DNA from: Firm-13 sp964617375
GTDB lineage: Bacteria > Bacillota > Clostridia > Saccharofermentanales > Saccharofermentanaceae
Direction: 5' to 3'
Assembly (NCBI GenBank): GCA_964617375.1
Contig: CAZTXQ010000011.1
Coordinates: 1 to 64,000, forward strand
DNA: 64,000 nucleotides
Part shown: one piece after another, positions 16,897 to 26,405 of the stretch
Layout of the letters: each line of letters opens with the position of its first letter
Position numbering within the stretch: position 1 is the first letter of the stretch
The notes under the pieces: generated by a model
The model's input: only the letters and a program-made list of their open reading frames with translations
Database searches by the model: none
What the model was told of the DNA's origin: nothing
Made by a program: the position numbers and the translations under genes

Positions 16897-18117
16897 TTAT
16901 TCAAACAGTTCGCCGATGCGCATCTGTCCGAGCAAATCGGAAATCTTGTAGCCGGGATTCATCAGGTGGCTTAAGGACTCGTCGACGTTGATCGCATCAA
17001 TCAGCCTCGCCACAAACGGTGTCATGTTTACGTCGACATACCAGGGCGCATTGAGAAGCTCCTCGCGTCTGTAAATCAGATTGGTGCAGAGGACCTGCTT
17101 GATAATACCTTTGTCGACGGCTTCCTGCATGAGGCCGATGCCGTCGGTAAAAAGGCCGAAAGGAGAAGCGCAGAAAATATTCCGTGCGCCGTTCTTTTTC
17201 ATGATCTGAGCGGTTTCGATCATCGTTTTGCCTGAGTTGATCATATCGTCAACGATCAGGACGTCTTTTCCGGTATAGGGCTCGCCGAGAAAACGCATTT
17301 CCTTGATCGGATGGGATCCGTCTTCGAGAACCGAATAATCGAGCCTCCTGTAGAAAATTCCGAGCGGCAGGCTTAAGACCGATGAGTAGAATACGGCGCG
17401 CGAAACGCCGGTCTCGTCGGGACTTACCACCATCATGGAATCCTTGTTGATCTTGAGACTCGGATTGACGGAAATAAGGGAACTGATAATCTTATAGGCG
17501 GACTTCGGAGTCTCGAGTCCCATCAGCGGCACGGCGTTGGAGACGCGCGGGTCGTGCGGGTCGAACGTGATCATGTTCTCGACTCCGAGCTTGTAGAGCT
17601 GCTGCAGCATCGATGCGCAGTCCAGGGATTCACGCGATTCGCGCAGATCCTGACGTCCTTCATATAGGAAAGGCATGATGACGTTGATACGGCGGGCTTT
17701 GCCGCTGACGGCCATAATGATGCGCAGAAGATCTCTGAAATGATCGTCCGGACTCGCAAAATGTTCTTCGCCGAAAATAGAAAAGGATGCCTGATGGGAC
17801 AGAACATCCGAAATGATAAAAATATCGTGTCCCCGAACCGTCTGGTTCAGGGTGACCTTGCCTTCGCCCGTTTCAAAACGCACGATGGAGGATTGTATCA
17901 GATAATCGTCGCGCAGGTAGCCTGCACTTTTTACGTACGGATTGCTGTTTTCACGTTGACGGCGCATGCGCTTTTCGTGAAGAATGCGGTTGACCTGTTG
18001 AACAAACCCGATGTTGGCTGTGTGACAGATAATGCCGATAGGACCGAAAGGTTCCATTAGATATCCCTCATAGTCACCGCGGTTATCGCCTGCATCAGAG
18101 TAGCGAGATGTTGACAT
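16897..18117 (-). CDS. Ribose-phosphate pyrophosphokinase homologue (paralogue 2, altered catalytic loop)
   Basis: A 406-residue homologue of the adjacent PRPP synthetase, colinear over its full length (MEPFGPIGIICH versus MAPVGPIGIIPL at the N-terminus; YEGRQDLRESRES; TFDPHDPRV; VDDMINSGKT). The flexible catalytic loop reads IFYRRLDYS where paralogue 1 has TFYKRRDYT, so both the conserved Lys and the second basic residue are changed. It could be a less active or regulatory partner, as PRPP-synthetase-associated proteins are in animals; this is inference. It is the first gene of the operon, behind a promoter at 18178-18206. GGGGGAAC precedes the ATG. Confidence 0.8.
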   Translation of the reverse strand: MSTSRYSDAGDNRGDYEGYLMEPFGPIGIICHTANIGFVQQVNRILHEKRMRRQRENSNPYVKSAGYLRDDYLIQSSIVRFETGEGKVTLNQTVRGHDIFIISDVLSHQASFSIFGEEHFASPDDHFRDLLRIIMAVSGKARRINVIMPFLYEGRQDLRESRESLDCASMLQQLYKLGVENMITFDPHDPRVSNAVPLMGLETPKSAYKIISSLISVNPSLKINKDSMMVVSPDETGVSRAVFYSSVLSLPLGIFYRRLDYSVLEDGSHPIKEMRFLGEPYTGKDVLIVDDMINSGKTMIETAQIMKKNGARNIFCASPFGLFTDGIGLMQEAVDKGIIKQVLCTNLIYRREELLNAPWYVDVNMTPFVARLIDAINVDESLSHLMNPGYKISDLLGQMRIGELFE

Positions 18118-18177
18118 GTGTTCCCCCGATGGTGATTCTTGTCACGCAGGTACGTCTTTATACCGTCATGCGTGATT

Positions 18178-18206
18178 AGTATAACGCTTTTCATTTCGTT
18201 TTTGAA
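18178..18206 (-). promoter_or_regulatory. Promoter of the PRPP synthetase operon
   Basis: On the minus strand TTCAAA (18206-18201) and TATACT (18183-18178) are separated by 17 bases, 61 bases before the paralogue 2 start. The -10 matches consensus at five of six positions and the -35 at four. Confidence 0.6.
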
Positions 18207-18374
18207 TCGTGCAATCTGACTTGAAAAGGAAAATTTTGCAGGTTATTTTTGTGTAAATTATTTGCTGTTTCTTAATGGGTATGTTCGAATCGGGTAAAAG
18301 CTTTGGATTTATGCCCTGCGTGTGTTAAAGTGCACATGATTACTTTAGCATATTTGATGTATTCGGAGGTGAAT

Positions 18375-18980
18375 ATGAATATAAATTTCAGAAAAACGAA
18401 TTTCTGGGGCGTCGCGGCCGATCTCTCTTCGTGCCCGCCGTCGGACCGTCCGGAAATTGTACTGTCCGGGAAATCCAATGTCGGGAAATCCACTCTGATG
18501 AACGCGATTGCGGATAACAAGAAGCTGGCCAGAGTCAGCTCCGCGCCCGGGAAAACACGTCTCGTCGTGTATTTTGACGTCGATCAGAAGGCATATATAG
18601 CCGATCTTCCCGGATACGGCTTCTCCAAGGCACCCAAGGACATACACGAGAAGTTCTCGAAGCTCGTGGACCAGTACTTCGCGAGCGGCCGCCCGATCGC
18701 GCTGGTTCTGCATCTGATCGATATCCGCCACGATCCCTCGAAAGAAGACGTTCAGATGCTGTCGTATATGAATGCGAATAAGATTCCGTATTTTCTGGTT
18801 TTTGCCAAATGCGACAAGTTTTCGCGTGCTGCGCTCGAAAAGCGTCTGGCTGAACAGATGGACATTTATGATATCCATGACAAGGCGATCTGCTTTGCGG
18901 TGTCGGCTGAGAAGAAACAGGGGCTCGACGATCTGCGGGAAGCGATTTCCGCTTATCTTTTCCCGGAATCGGAAGAATAA
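18375..18980 (+). CDS. ysxC: Ribosome-biogenesis GTPase YsxC/EngB
   Basis: A 201-residue essential GTPase needed for late 50S subunit assembly and, indirectly, division. The G1 motif GKSNVGKST, the G3 motif DLPGYGFS and the G4 motif FAKCDK are all present, and the length is typical. The ATG at 18375 is chosen because GGAGGT ends 4 bases before it; an upstream in-frame ATG would add 24 unrelated residues. It is divergent from the PRPP synthetase operon and is followed by two tandem hairpins. Confidence 0.93.
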   Translation: MNINFRKTNFWGVAADLSSCPPSDRPEIVLSGKSNVGKSTLMNAIADNKKLARVSSAPGKTRLVVYFDVDQKAYIADLPGYGFSKAPKDIHEKFSKLVDQYFASGRPIALVLHLIDIRHDPSKEDVQMLSYMNANKIPYFLVFAKCDKFSRAALEKRLAEQMDIYDIHDKAICFAVSAEKKQGLDDLREAISAYLFPESEE

Positions 18981-18983
18981 TGC

Positions 18984-19044
18984 AACGGGTGTGAGGCCCG
19001 TTTCTTCGGAAGAATCATCTTACGGGCGTAAAGCCCGTTTTTAT
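18984..19044 (+). terminator. Two tandem hairpins after ysxC, the second a terminator
   Basis: AACGGGT/GCCCGTT (18984-19002) and ACGGGC/GCCCGT (19022-19038) are similar short stems in series. The second is followed by TTTTATTG and looks like a weak intrinsic terminator. The first has only TTTCTT after it. Confidence 0.55.
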
Positions 19045-19103
19045 TGTCGTTTTCGCAAATCTATTGTCGAAAGAATCAGCCGTTTCCCGCTCAACCTCAC
19101 TGT

Positions 19104-19109
19104 TATAAT
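19104..19109 (+). promoter_or_regulatory. Candidate -10 box of comEC
   Basis: A perfect TATAAT lies 40 bases before the preferred comEC start. No good -35 is visible 16-18 bases upstream. Its position argues against start codons further upstream. Confidence 0.4.
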
Positions 19110-19148
19110 CGCTCCGTACATATCTATATGAAGTGCACGGCAGGGGCG

Positions 19149-21671
19149 ATGATGAAGAGAAGATCCGCATGGCAGGGGAAGGTTGACGTGTTGTGGAGCA
19201 CTTTGCTCTCCGGAAGATTTCGAAGTCTTCTTTCGGAGCACATGTCTGCGGCGCTTAAGAAGTTTTTTGCGAGACCGGCTGTTGTGGTCGGATCCGGCGG
19301 CCTTGTCGGAGGCACCCTTTCTTACCATCTGACATTCGGCGAAGCAGCTATTGTTTTCATTCTTATATATTCTTTATTTTATTGCGTACAGAGGTTTTTT
19401 TGGGTTCCGGGAGCGCTGCGACGCCCGGTGATCTTGATTGTGCTTTCGTTTTCGGTCGGCATGTATTGCCTCGGTTATATCTCGTGGCAGAGGTCCAAGG
19501 CTGAGCGAAGCCTGACGGAGATCTATGAAGACGGTGCGTCGGAAGCGGGATCAGGAGAGGTGATCCGTTTTTCGGATACGTCGGGAGTGCCGGACGCGCG
19601 TGTTTACGGGAATTTCGAGGGGACGCTTGTTACCGTATCCCTGCCGGAAGACAAATACCGCATGTTTACGCTTTTAACGGACGACCATGTCAAGGTCATT
19701 TTCGGGAGCAGGCGGACGGATCTCCTTTACGGTCAAAGAATCAGCGTAACCGGATATCTCTCGCGTGTTCAGTCCGCGCGGAATCCGGGAGCTTTTGATT
19801 CAAGGAGTTTTTACGAGAGGCAGGGCATCTACCTGTCGATCGCTACATATGATAACTGTATCCGGATTACCGATCCGGATTACCGGAGTCCGGACCTTTT
19901 CGTGCGCATGGAGGTCGCCGGGATATCCATGCGCGAAAACATTCTTCATTTATGGAAACAGGTGCTTCCCGCGGATCTGGCCGCGCTGCTCTCAGGAATG
20001 ATTCTCGGGGATACTTCGGATATGGGTGCGGATTTGAAGCTGTGCTTTCGGATGTGCAATCTCTCGCACTTGACGGCTGTGTCGGGCGCGAATGTCGCAT
20101 ATTTTCTGGTTCCTGTCACCGCTTTCGTACAGAGAATGAGCGGGAAGAGGGGCGTACGGTATTTGTGTATCTTTCTGTTTCTTGTCTTTTTTGGCTTTCT
20201 TACCGGATGGACCGCCTCCGTGACACGGGCACTTTTTATGTCCGCGGGAACCGTCGTGTCGTCTCTTCTCATGAAGAGAGCGGACAGAATCTCGTCGCTT
20301 TTTCTGACAGCCGGAATCCTTATGCTCAATAATCCTTATATCACCGTGGATTTCGGGTTCCTTCTTTCCTTTTCTGCGACCCTGTCACTGCTCCTTTTTT
20401 CCGGCTCGATGGCGGGGCTTCTTTCCAAACGCCTGCCCAAGCTTCTGGCCGAAGCATCCGGGTGTCTGATCTGTGCACAACTCGGTATGCTGCCCTGGCT
20501 GATCGGACTGTCGGGCAAGCAATCGGTTCTTCTGTTCTTGATCAATCTGGCCGGTACCTTTCTTGCGGAAGGGATTTCTCTTCTGTGTCTGCCGCTTACC
20601 TTGCTGCTGGCCTTTGCACAGCCCGCATCCTTTATGCTTCCGGTTGTAAAAGTGCTGTTTACGCCTCTTGCCGGACTGCTTTACATACTTAAAGAGCTTG
20701 CCGTCAACGGATCCGATCAATCGGTTCGAGCATTAAGGCTCTATGATGTCGAGCCGGTTCTTCTGATATCGGTATCTGTTATCGCCCTTCTTACACTGTT
20801 TCCGAGAAGCTTTCTTACACGGAATCTGAAGAAAGTGTCCGTCTTCCTTGCAGCCGCGGGAATCGTTCTTCAGATTCAGGTTTTTATGAATCAGCCCGAT
20901 TGCACGGTTGTTTTTGCCGACGTCGGACAGGGAGACAGCGCTCTTATTCTTCTTAATAACGGCAAGAGTGTCCTGATCGACGGCGGGGACGAAGGAACCG
21001 GGGAGAATGTACTGATTCCTCTCCTGAATTATTACGGTATCGACGAACCGGACATCACGATCCTTACCCATCTGCACAAGGATCACGGCAGCGGAATAAC
21101 AGAACTAATCGCATCAGACCGCATATCGGAAGTATACGTACCCTGCATAGCCGCAAAAGAAGAGCTTTCGGAACTCTTTTCCTTAGCCGATGATAACAGA
21201 GTCATCCTTCACTCGATCCGAAAAGATGATAGAATAGTTCTGTCCGATACGGCCGTACTCAAGATCCTTTCTCCCGATGTCATAACCGAGAACGGAGGCA
21301 ACGAGGATTCACTTGTTGTACTTCTTCAAGTCGGGACACATAAGATCCTGTTGATGGGCGACGCAGGCTTCAGGAGCGAGGAATATATACTCTCCGATGA
21401 TACGGATATGAGTTGTCTTGCCGGCGGTGCGGATGTAATCAAGATCGGACACCACGGAAGCAAATATTCTTCCTCCGAATTGTTTTTGACCGGCATAGAT
21501 GCGTCGGCAGCGGTTATTAGCGTTGGAAGAAATGGCTACGGTCATCCCGCAGAGGACACACTGGACCGTTTGCAAAGTTCCGGTACAGACGTTTTTCGGA
21601 CCGACCGTTCGGGAGCCGTAATCGTAAATATCACCGAAGACAGAGTCGCAATCTATGAGTTTTCGGCTTAG
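19149..21671 (+). CDS. comEC: DNA internalisation-related competence protein ComEC/Rec2
   Basis: An 840-residue polytopic membrane protein, the channel for single-stranded DNA uptake in competence. It has an N-terminal TM pair, then an OB-like extracellular domain. The multi-TM ComEC core contains SGMILGDTSDM and HLTAVSGANVAYF. A C-terminal metallo-beta-lactamase domain has VGQGDSALI, THLHKDHGSG, MGDAGF and IGHHGSKYSSS. The start was placed at 19149 (ATGATG, AGGGG just upstream) rather than at 19044, because a -10 box lies at 19104. No comEA or pilus gene is adjacent. holA follows after 16 bases. Confidence 0.88.
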   Translation: MMKRRSAWQGKVDVLWSTLLSGRFRSLLSEHMSAALKKFFARPAVVVGSGGLVGGTLSYHLTFGEAAIVFILIYSLFYCVQRFFWVPGALRRPVILIVLSFSVGMYCLGYISWQRSKAERSLTEIYEDGASEAGSGEVIRFSDTSGVPDARVYGNFEGTLVTVSLPEDKYRMFTLLTDDHVKVIFGSRRTDLLYGQRISVTGYLSRVQSARNPGAFDSRSFYERQGIYLSIATYDNCIRITDPDYRSPDLFVRMEVAGISMRENILHLWKQVLPADLAALLSGMILGDTSDMGADLKLCFRMCNLSHLTAVSGANVAYFLVPVTAFVQRMSGKRGVRYLCIFLFLVFFGFLTGWTASVTRALFMSAGTVVSSLLMKRADRISSLFLTAGILMLNNPYITVDFGFLLSFSATLSLLLFSGSMAGLLSKRLPKLLAEASGCLICAQLGMLPWLIGLSGKQSVLLFLINLAGTFLAEGISLLCLPLTLLLAFAQPASFMLPVVKVLFTPLAGLLYILKELAVNGSDQSVRALRLYDVEPVLLISVSVIALLTLFPRSFLTRNLKKVSVFLAAAGIVLQIQVFMNQPDCTVVFADVGQGDSALILLNNGKSVLIDGGDEGTGENVLIPLLNYYGIDEPDITILTHLHKDHGSGITELIASDRISEVYVPCIAAKEELSELFSLADDNRVILHSIRKDDRIVLSDTAVLKILSPDVITENGGNEDSLVVLLQVGTHKILLMGDAGFRSEEYILSDDTDMSCLAGGADVIKIGHHGSKYSSSELFLTGIDASAAVISVGRNGYGHPAEDTLDRLQSSGTDVFRTDRSGAVIVNITEDRVAIYEFSA

Positions 21672-21687
21672 ACGAAAAGAGGAGAAA

Positions 21688-22752
21688 ATGGCAAAAGAAG
21701 CTGGTAAAGTTAAATCGGACGGCAAGGGTCTGATCATCAAATCCTATCCCGAGCTGGCGGCTGGCCTGAAGCAAGGCGCCGTAGCCGGTTTATATCTTCT
21801 GTTCGGAGATGAAGAGTACCTGATTGATCGTGCCGTACGCGCGATCGAACGGAGTGTGATCGCACCCGGGTGTGAAGATGCCGATGCGTATAAAGGTGAT
21901 TCTTCACTTGCCGGGAATACGGAAGCTCTGACGGAAATGCTTCGCACACCGCCGTTTCTTTCCTCCAAAAGGCTTATTGTTCTTAAGAACACGGGTCTTT
22001 TCGGTGCCAAATCGCCCGAATCACCGGATGCAGCCGCGAAGTATATCTCGATTTTCGGCGACATACCCGAATTCTCCTGCCTTATTTTTGCTGAGGAGAA
22101 AATTGATAAGAGAAAGAAGGCTCTCCTCGAAGCCGTAAGCGCAAACGGCGTTCTTGCGCAGATTGATAAACAAAGTTCCGATGCGCTTTGCAAATGGCTT
22201 GCCGCCCAGCTCGGAAAGCGGCAGATCCGGATAACGACCGAAGCGCTCGCAAGTCTGGTCGACCGTACCGACTGCTCGATGCGGACGCTCGACAGCGAAG
22301 TGCAGAAGATCCTTCTTTACTGCGCATCTACCAAGACGACGGAGATTACGATCGGCGAGATCAATGAGATCTGCATGCCCGATATCCGGGGTTCCATCTT
22401 TCAAATGACGGATGCCATCGGAGCCAGAAATACCGGAAAGGCTCTTACGGTTCTGGACACCCTGATTTCCTTGAAAGAACCGGTTCCCAAGATTCGCTTC
22501 ATGCTCGCAAGGCATTTCCGTCAGCTGATCTGTGCGAAAGAACTTGGACGGCAGGATCTGATCGCTTCCACGCTCAAGGTCGTTCCGTTTGTGGCCAGAA
22601 ATCTGATGACGCAGGCCAGAGCATTCCGGATGGAAGAACTGACCGCCATATACGAAGCCTGCGCGATATCCGATTTCTCCGTCAAAACGGGACGGATGGA
22701 CGACCGTCTTTCCATGGAAACCCTTCTTGTAAGCGCCGGCAAGGATACATAA
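21688..22752 (+). CDS. holA: DNA polymerase III delta subunit
   Basis: A 354-residue clamp-loader subunit that opens the beta sliding clamp. The N-terminal GLYLLFGDEEYLIDRAV is the classic HolA signature (about 32-48). The AAA-like core and C-terminal helical collar (IFQMTDAIGARN, RFMLARHFRQLI) follow. GGAG lies just upstream of ATG 21688; an in-frame ATG at 21655 overlaps comEC and has no ribosome binding site. The comEC-holA order is common in Firmicutes, often with rpsT nearby, which is absent here. Confidence 0.92.
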   Translation: MAKEAGKVKSDGKGLIIKSYPELAAGLKQGAVAGLYLLFGDEEYLIDRAVRAIERSVIAPGCEDADAYKGDSSLAGNTEALTEMLRTPPFLSSKRLIVLKNTGLFGAKSPESPDAAAKYISIFGDIPEFSCLIFAEEKIDKRKKALLEAVSANGVLAQIDKQSSDALCKWLAAQLGKRQIRITTEALASLVDRTDCSMRTLDSEVQKILLYCASTKTTEITIGEINEICMPDIRGSIFQMTDAIGARNTGKALTVLDTLISLKEPVPKIRFMLARHFRQLICAKELGRQDLIASTLKVVPFVARNLMTQARAFRMEELTAIYEACAISDFSVKTGRMDDRLSMETLLVSAGKDT

Positions 22753-22770
22753 GTGACCGTCTGATTCGAA

Positions 22771-22799
22771 TTGACGCGGTCAGGCAATTAGGATAAAAT
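22771..22799 (+). promoter_or_regulatory. Promoter of the isocitrate dehydrogenase gene
   Basis: TTGACG (22771-22776) and TAAAAT (22794-22799) are separated by 17 bases, 39 bases before the ATG at 22838. Both boxes match consensus at five of six positions. Confidence 0.75.
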
Positions 22800-22837
22800 C
22801 ATTTGGATTTACGTGAGTAATACGGGAGGATGAACCA

Positions 22838-24040
22838 ATGAATAAAATTCGGATGAAGACCCCGCTTGTCGAAATGGACGGAGACGAAATGACCCGTATT
22901 ATCTGGAAACAGATAAAGGATATTCTTTTGATCCCTTATATCGACCTGAAGACAGAATACTATGATCTTTCTCTTGAGAACCGGGATGCGACGGACGATC
23001 AGGTTACTGTGGACTCCGCGCACCGTACCGAAGAACTCGGTGTCGCGGTAAAATGCGCAACCATCACACCGAATGCTCAGAGATTGGAAGAATACAAGTT
23101 GAAGAAGATGTGGAAGAGCCCGAACGGCACGATCCGCGCGATTCTCGACGGTACTGTTTTCCGGTCTCCGATTCTTGTGAAAGGCATAACGCCTTTTGTA
23201 TCCTGCTGGAAGAAGCCTCTGACCATTGCCCGTCACGCTTACGGCGATGTTTACAGAGATTCCGAAATGTATGTTACCGGTCCCGCAACGGTTGAGCTTC
23301 TTGTAACCTATCCGGACGGAACCACTCAGCTGCAGAAAATACATAATTTCGAAGGCCCGGGCGTTGTGCTCGGCATGCACAATACGGACCGTTCGATCAC
23401 GGCTTTTGCCCGTTCCTGCTTTACCTACGCACTGGATATTCATCAGGACCTGTGGTTTGCGACGAAGGACACGATTTCGAAGACGTATGACCATCGCTTT
23501 AAGGACATTTTTCACGAAATTTATTCTCTTGAATTCAAAGAGAAGTTCGAGAAAGCCGGAATCTCTTACTTCTACACGCTGATCGACGATCTGGTCGCAC
23601 GTATCATGCGGTCAGAAGGCGGCATTCTGTGGGCATGCAAGAACTATGACGGCGACGTAATGTCCGACATGGTCGCATCCGCCTGCGGAAGTCTGGCTAT
23701 GATGACATCGGTTCTTGTTTCTCCCGACGGGAAATACGAGTACGAAGCGGCCCACGGTACGGTAACCCGTCATTATTATAAGTACTTGAAGGGCGAGACC
23801 ACATCAACGAACCCGATGGCAACGATCTATGCATGGACGGGCGCCCTTCGCAAGAGAGGACAACTGGATGATCTCGAGGATCTGGTACGGTTCGCCGATC
23901 TCCTGGAGGAGGCATCCATAGCGACGATCGAGGCGGGTACGGTAACGGGTGACCTTGCGTCACTGATGACGGGTGTTCCTGTAACGGTCGTCAGCACAAC
24001 GGATTTCCTGAAAGCCATTGCATCGAGAATTGCTGTATAA
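22838..24040 (+). CDS. icd: NADP-dependent isocitrate dehydrogenase, eukaryotic-like type
   Basis: A 400-residue enzyme oxidising isocitrate to 2-oxoglutarate with NADP+. The start TPLVEMDGDEMTRIIW, the KCATITPNAQR segment, the substrate-binding RSPILVKGI and the C-terminal AAHGTVTRHY are hallmarks of the homodimeric eukaryotic-like (subfamily II) form. GGGAGG precedes the ATG. In a fermentative anaerobe it would supply 2-oxoglutarate for glutamate synthesis and NADPH. No aconitase or citrate synthase gene is in the window. Confidence 0.95.
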   Translation: MNKIRMKTPLVEMDGDEMTRIIWKQIKDILLIPYIDLKTEYYDLSLENRDATDDQVTVDSAHRTEELGVAVKCATITPNAQRLEEYKLKKMWKSPNGTIRAILDGTVFRSPILVKGITPFVSCWKKPLTIARHAYGDVYRDSEMYVTGPATVELLVTYPDGTTQLQKIHNFEGPGVVLGMHNTDRSITAFARSCFTYALDIHQDLWFATKDTISKTYDHRFKDIFHEIYSLEFKEKFEKAGISYFYTLIDDLVARIMRSEGGILWACKNYDGDVMSDMVASACGSLAMMTSVLVSPDGKYEYEAAHGTVTRHYYKYLKGETTSTNPMATIYAWTGALRKRGQLDDLEDLVRFADLLEEASIATIEAGTVTGDLASLMTGVPVTVVSTTDFLKAIASRIAV

Positions 24041-24073
24041 AATACGAAGTTCAAACCAGAAAGGATAATGTAT

Positions 24074-24592
24074 ATGAGTTATTTTGAAACTTGGAATAAG
24101 AAAATTGAGGATTCTTCCGATCAGGAGAAATACACGGCATATGTTCAGCATTATTATGAGCTTGAGCAGGAAGCCTATAACCGTATTCTTTCCGCATTTC
24201 CGGATAATAAGTCCCTGACCGAAGGAACCGCATCGGAACTTGCCGCAGCTCTCGGATTCGGTGCGGACAATATGGATATTTTTACCGGTTTCGTTGACGG
24301 AGTCAATCCGAGTCTTGCCGCAGAACAGAAGCCCGAAGATATCGATAATGATACTCCGATATTGCTGGCGATTGACTATGAGAAGCTGTACTTGAATATG
24401 CACGATGCGAAGGCCGACTGGCTTTATAATCTTGCCTCATGGAAGAATGTCCTTACCAAAGAGAAAATGTCCGAGATTACCAAGGAATTTCGCACATCCA
24501 AAATCGTACACGTCGAGAAAATCGGCAGAAACGATCCGTGTCCCTGTGGAAGCGGAAAGAAATATAAACAGTGCTGTATGAATAAGAACTAA
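24074..24592 (+). CDS. SEC-C zinc-motif protein of unknown function
   Basis: A 172-residue cytoplasmic protein. The first 150 residues are helical, acidic and not recognised. The last 22 form a SEC-C zinc-binding motif (GRNDPCPCGSGKKYKQCC), the same module found at the C-terminus of SecA. A role with ribosomes or export is possible but not shown. ATG 24074 is preferred because AAAGGA lies 8 bases upstream; the ATG at 24068 is too close. It follows icd by 33 bases. Confidence 0.75.
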   Translation: MSYFETWNKKIEDSSDQEKYTAYVQHYYELEQEAYNRILSAFPDNKSLTEGTASELAAALGFGADNMDIFTGFVDGVNPSLAAEQKPEDIDNDTPILLAIDYEKLYLNMHDAKADWLYNLASWKNVLTKEKMSEITKEFRTSKIVHVEKIGRNDPCPCGSGKKYKQCCMNKN

Positions 24593-24667
24593 AGGCCCGG
24601 CGTACGTTATTTACTTTGTTTTTTGTTGATTGAATCCGTTATGCCAATGAAAGCGGAGGATCCGATT

Positions 24668-25360
24668 ATGACAAAGACAATGCAGAACTTACCTCTATCA
24701 AGCCGTCCGTATGAGCGTTTGGAAGAATGCGGAGAACAGTCTCTTGCGGATGCCGAGCTTCTGGCTATACTGTTCAGAAGCGGCTCGGCGGGATGCTCTT
24801 CACTTGAATTGGCACAGCAGATTTTAATGATGGATTCGCGCGGGGAAGGACTGTCTTTCCTGCGCGATTTGTCTATTGAGGAAATGATGCAGTGCAAAGG
24901 GTTAGGGCGCGTCAAGGCTATTACGATCAAGGCGGCGATGGAGATCGGGAAAAGGTCCATGCGGACCGATCCTTTCTGGAAGAATAAGCAGATCGGCGGA
25001 CCGCGCGATGCCGTCGAGATTTTCGAGAATGAAATGAAGCATCTCCAAAAAGAGGAGGTTCACTCTCTTCTTCTGGATACGCGTCACAGGATCATTCGTC
25101 ACGTCACGGTATCCTCAGGCGGTCTTGCTTCCGCAGGTATCTATCCGAGAGAACTGCTGCGCGAGGCGATCAAAGCCAACGCCGCAGCCTTCGTCCTTGC
25201 CCACAATCATCCGAGCGGGGATCCGAAGCCGAGTCCCGATGATATCGCTACGACAAAATCGATCCAGAAGGCAGCGGAGCTGATCGGAATCGAACTTGTG
25301 GACCATATTGTTGTCGGCCACGGTTCGAGCGTAAGCCTCAAGGAACTCGGGTGTGTTTGA
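24668..25360 (+). CDS. radC: RadC-family JAB-domain protein
   Basis: A 230-residue protein with an N-terminal helix-hairpin-helix region (SLADAELLAILFRSG; MMQCKGLGRVKA). The JAB/JAMM metallo domain carries HNHPSGDPKPSPDD near residues 178-191 and an upstream Glu in KEEVHSLLL. Its biochemical role is unsettled; the old DNA-repair label is doubtful. ATG 24668 has GCGGAGGA 7 bases upstream; upstream in-frame starts lack one. It is placed just before the mre genes, as in Bacillus and many Clostridia. Confidence 0.92.
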   Translation: MTKTMQNLPLSSRPYERLEECGEQSLADAELLAILFRSGSAGCSSLELAQQILMMDSRGEGLSFLRDLSIEEMMQCKGLGRVKAITIKAAMEIGKRSMRTDPFWKNKQIGGPRDAVEIFENEMKHLQKEEVHSLLLDTRHRIIRHVTVSSGGLASAGIYPRELLREAIKANAAAFVLAHNHPSGDPKPSPDDIATTKSIQKAAELIGIELVDHIVVGHGSSVSLKELGCV

Positions 25361-25382
25361 GAGAGAACTGATGAAAAAACTG

Positions 25383-25391
25383 TGGTATACT
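25383..25391 (+). promoter_or_regulatory. Candidate extended -10 promoter of the mreC operon
   Basis: TGGTATACT is an extended -10 element (TGnTATACT) about 100 bases before mreC. No convincing -35 is seen. Confidence 0.4.
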
Positions 25392-25489
25392 GCAAAAGTA
25401 TATGATCATAACGGCGGCTTATATCCGGGTTGGACGGATATCCTGTCCGCTGTTTATAACGGAAAAACATACTACTGAGGTGCAGTGTT

Positions 25490-26377
25490 TTGCGTAAGTT
25501 ATTGGCCAATAAAGTTTTCATCATCATTTTACTGACTCTTCTGATTGCCGCGGTTATCATTTTTGATTCCATTTTAGGCAATCCCGTTCATAATATTACG
25601 ACTCCTTTTTCGGTCATTCTGGATCCCGCTCAGAAGCTTGTCCAGGGGACAGGCAGCAAGATCGGCGACTTTATTGCGGCGGTAACGGAAGGAATTGAGA
25701 TCCGTGAGGAGAATGAAAAGTTAAAGAATGAAGTTGCGGAGCTTGAGTATCAGGTGCAGCAGGGGGAAGAAGCCGCCAAACGCTGGCAGGAACTCAAGGA
25801 CGCTTTTCACATTAAGGATACTTTCGAGAACTATGAGATCTATGGAGCGTCGATTCTGACGCGCGAAGCGGATGAATGGTTTAGTGTCATCCGCGTTGAT
25901 GTTGGTTCCAATGACGGTATTAAGATATCCGAGACGATGTCATCTTATGCCGTCGTGGATGCGGAAATGAATCTGGTCGGTCGCGTTCAGTCTGCGGATG
26001 TGTCTTCTTCGAAGGTCATTCCGGTTTTACATGAGGGATTTACGGTAAGTGCGAAGGTAAATACGGTTAACGGTGCGATTGTTCAGGTTCACGGTGAAGT
26101 GGAGCTCAAGGACGACGGACTTTGCATGGTGGACCAGATTCCCGAAGGCGTTGAGTTGAAGGTCGGCGACGAACTGGTAACCAGCGGGAAAGGCGGACTT
26201 TTTCCCGCCGGTATTCCGATCGGAGTGATTGTGTCTGTGGACGACAGCTCGATGCTGTCGCGCTATGCGACGCTGAAGCCGTATTCGGATGTGATCGCAA
26301 TCAATGATGTGTTTATTCTTGTACCTGACGTTTCTGCCGACGCCTCGCCTGTGCTTTCGCCGACACCTGCGGCTTAA
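25490..26377 (+). CDS. mreC: Rod shape-determining protein MreC
   Basis: A 295-residue membrane-anchored scaffold of the elongasome. One N-terminal TM helix (about 6-25) is followed by a coiled coil (about 65-110) and the beta-barrel MreC domain (about 115-275), with SVIRVDVGSNDGI and LVTSGKGGLFPAGIPIG. A short Pro/Ala-rich tail ends the protein. The start codon is TTG at 25490, with GAGG 9 bases upstream. mreB, normally just before mreC, is missing from this position. Confidence 0.9.
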   Translation: MRKLLANKVFIIILLTLLIAAVIIFDSILGNPVHNITTPFSVILDPAQKLVQGTGSKIGDFIAAVTEGIEIREENEKLKNEVAELEYQVQQGEEAAKRWQELKDAFHIKDTFENYEIYGASILTREADEWFSVIRVDVGSNDGIKISETMSSYAVVDAEMNLVGRVQSADVSSSKVIPVLHEGFTVSAKVNTVNGAIVQVHGEVELKDDGLCMVDQIPEGVELKVGDELVTSGKGGLFPAGIPIGVIVSVDDSSMLSRYATLKPYSDVIAINDVFILVPDVSADASPVLSPTPAA

Positions 26378-26405
26378 ACACTATGATCGCGAAAGGAGGC
26401 ACGGT

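Noticed and set aside
19044..19148. Upstream starts of comEC that would lengthen the protein by up to 35 residues
   Set aside because: A TATAAT box at 19104-19109 lies inside that stretch and there is no ribosome binding site for the earlier starts.
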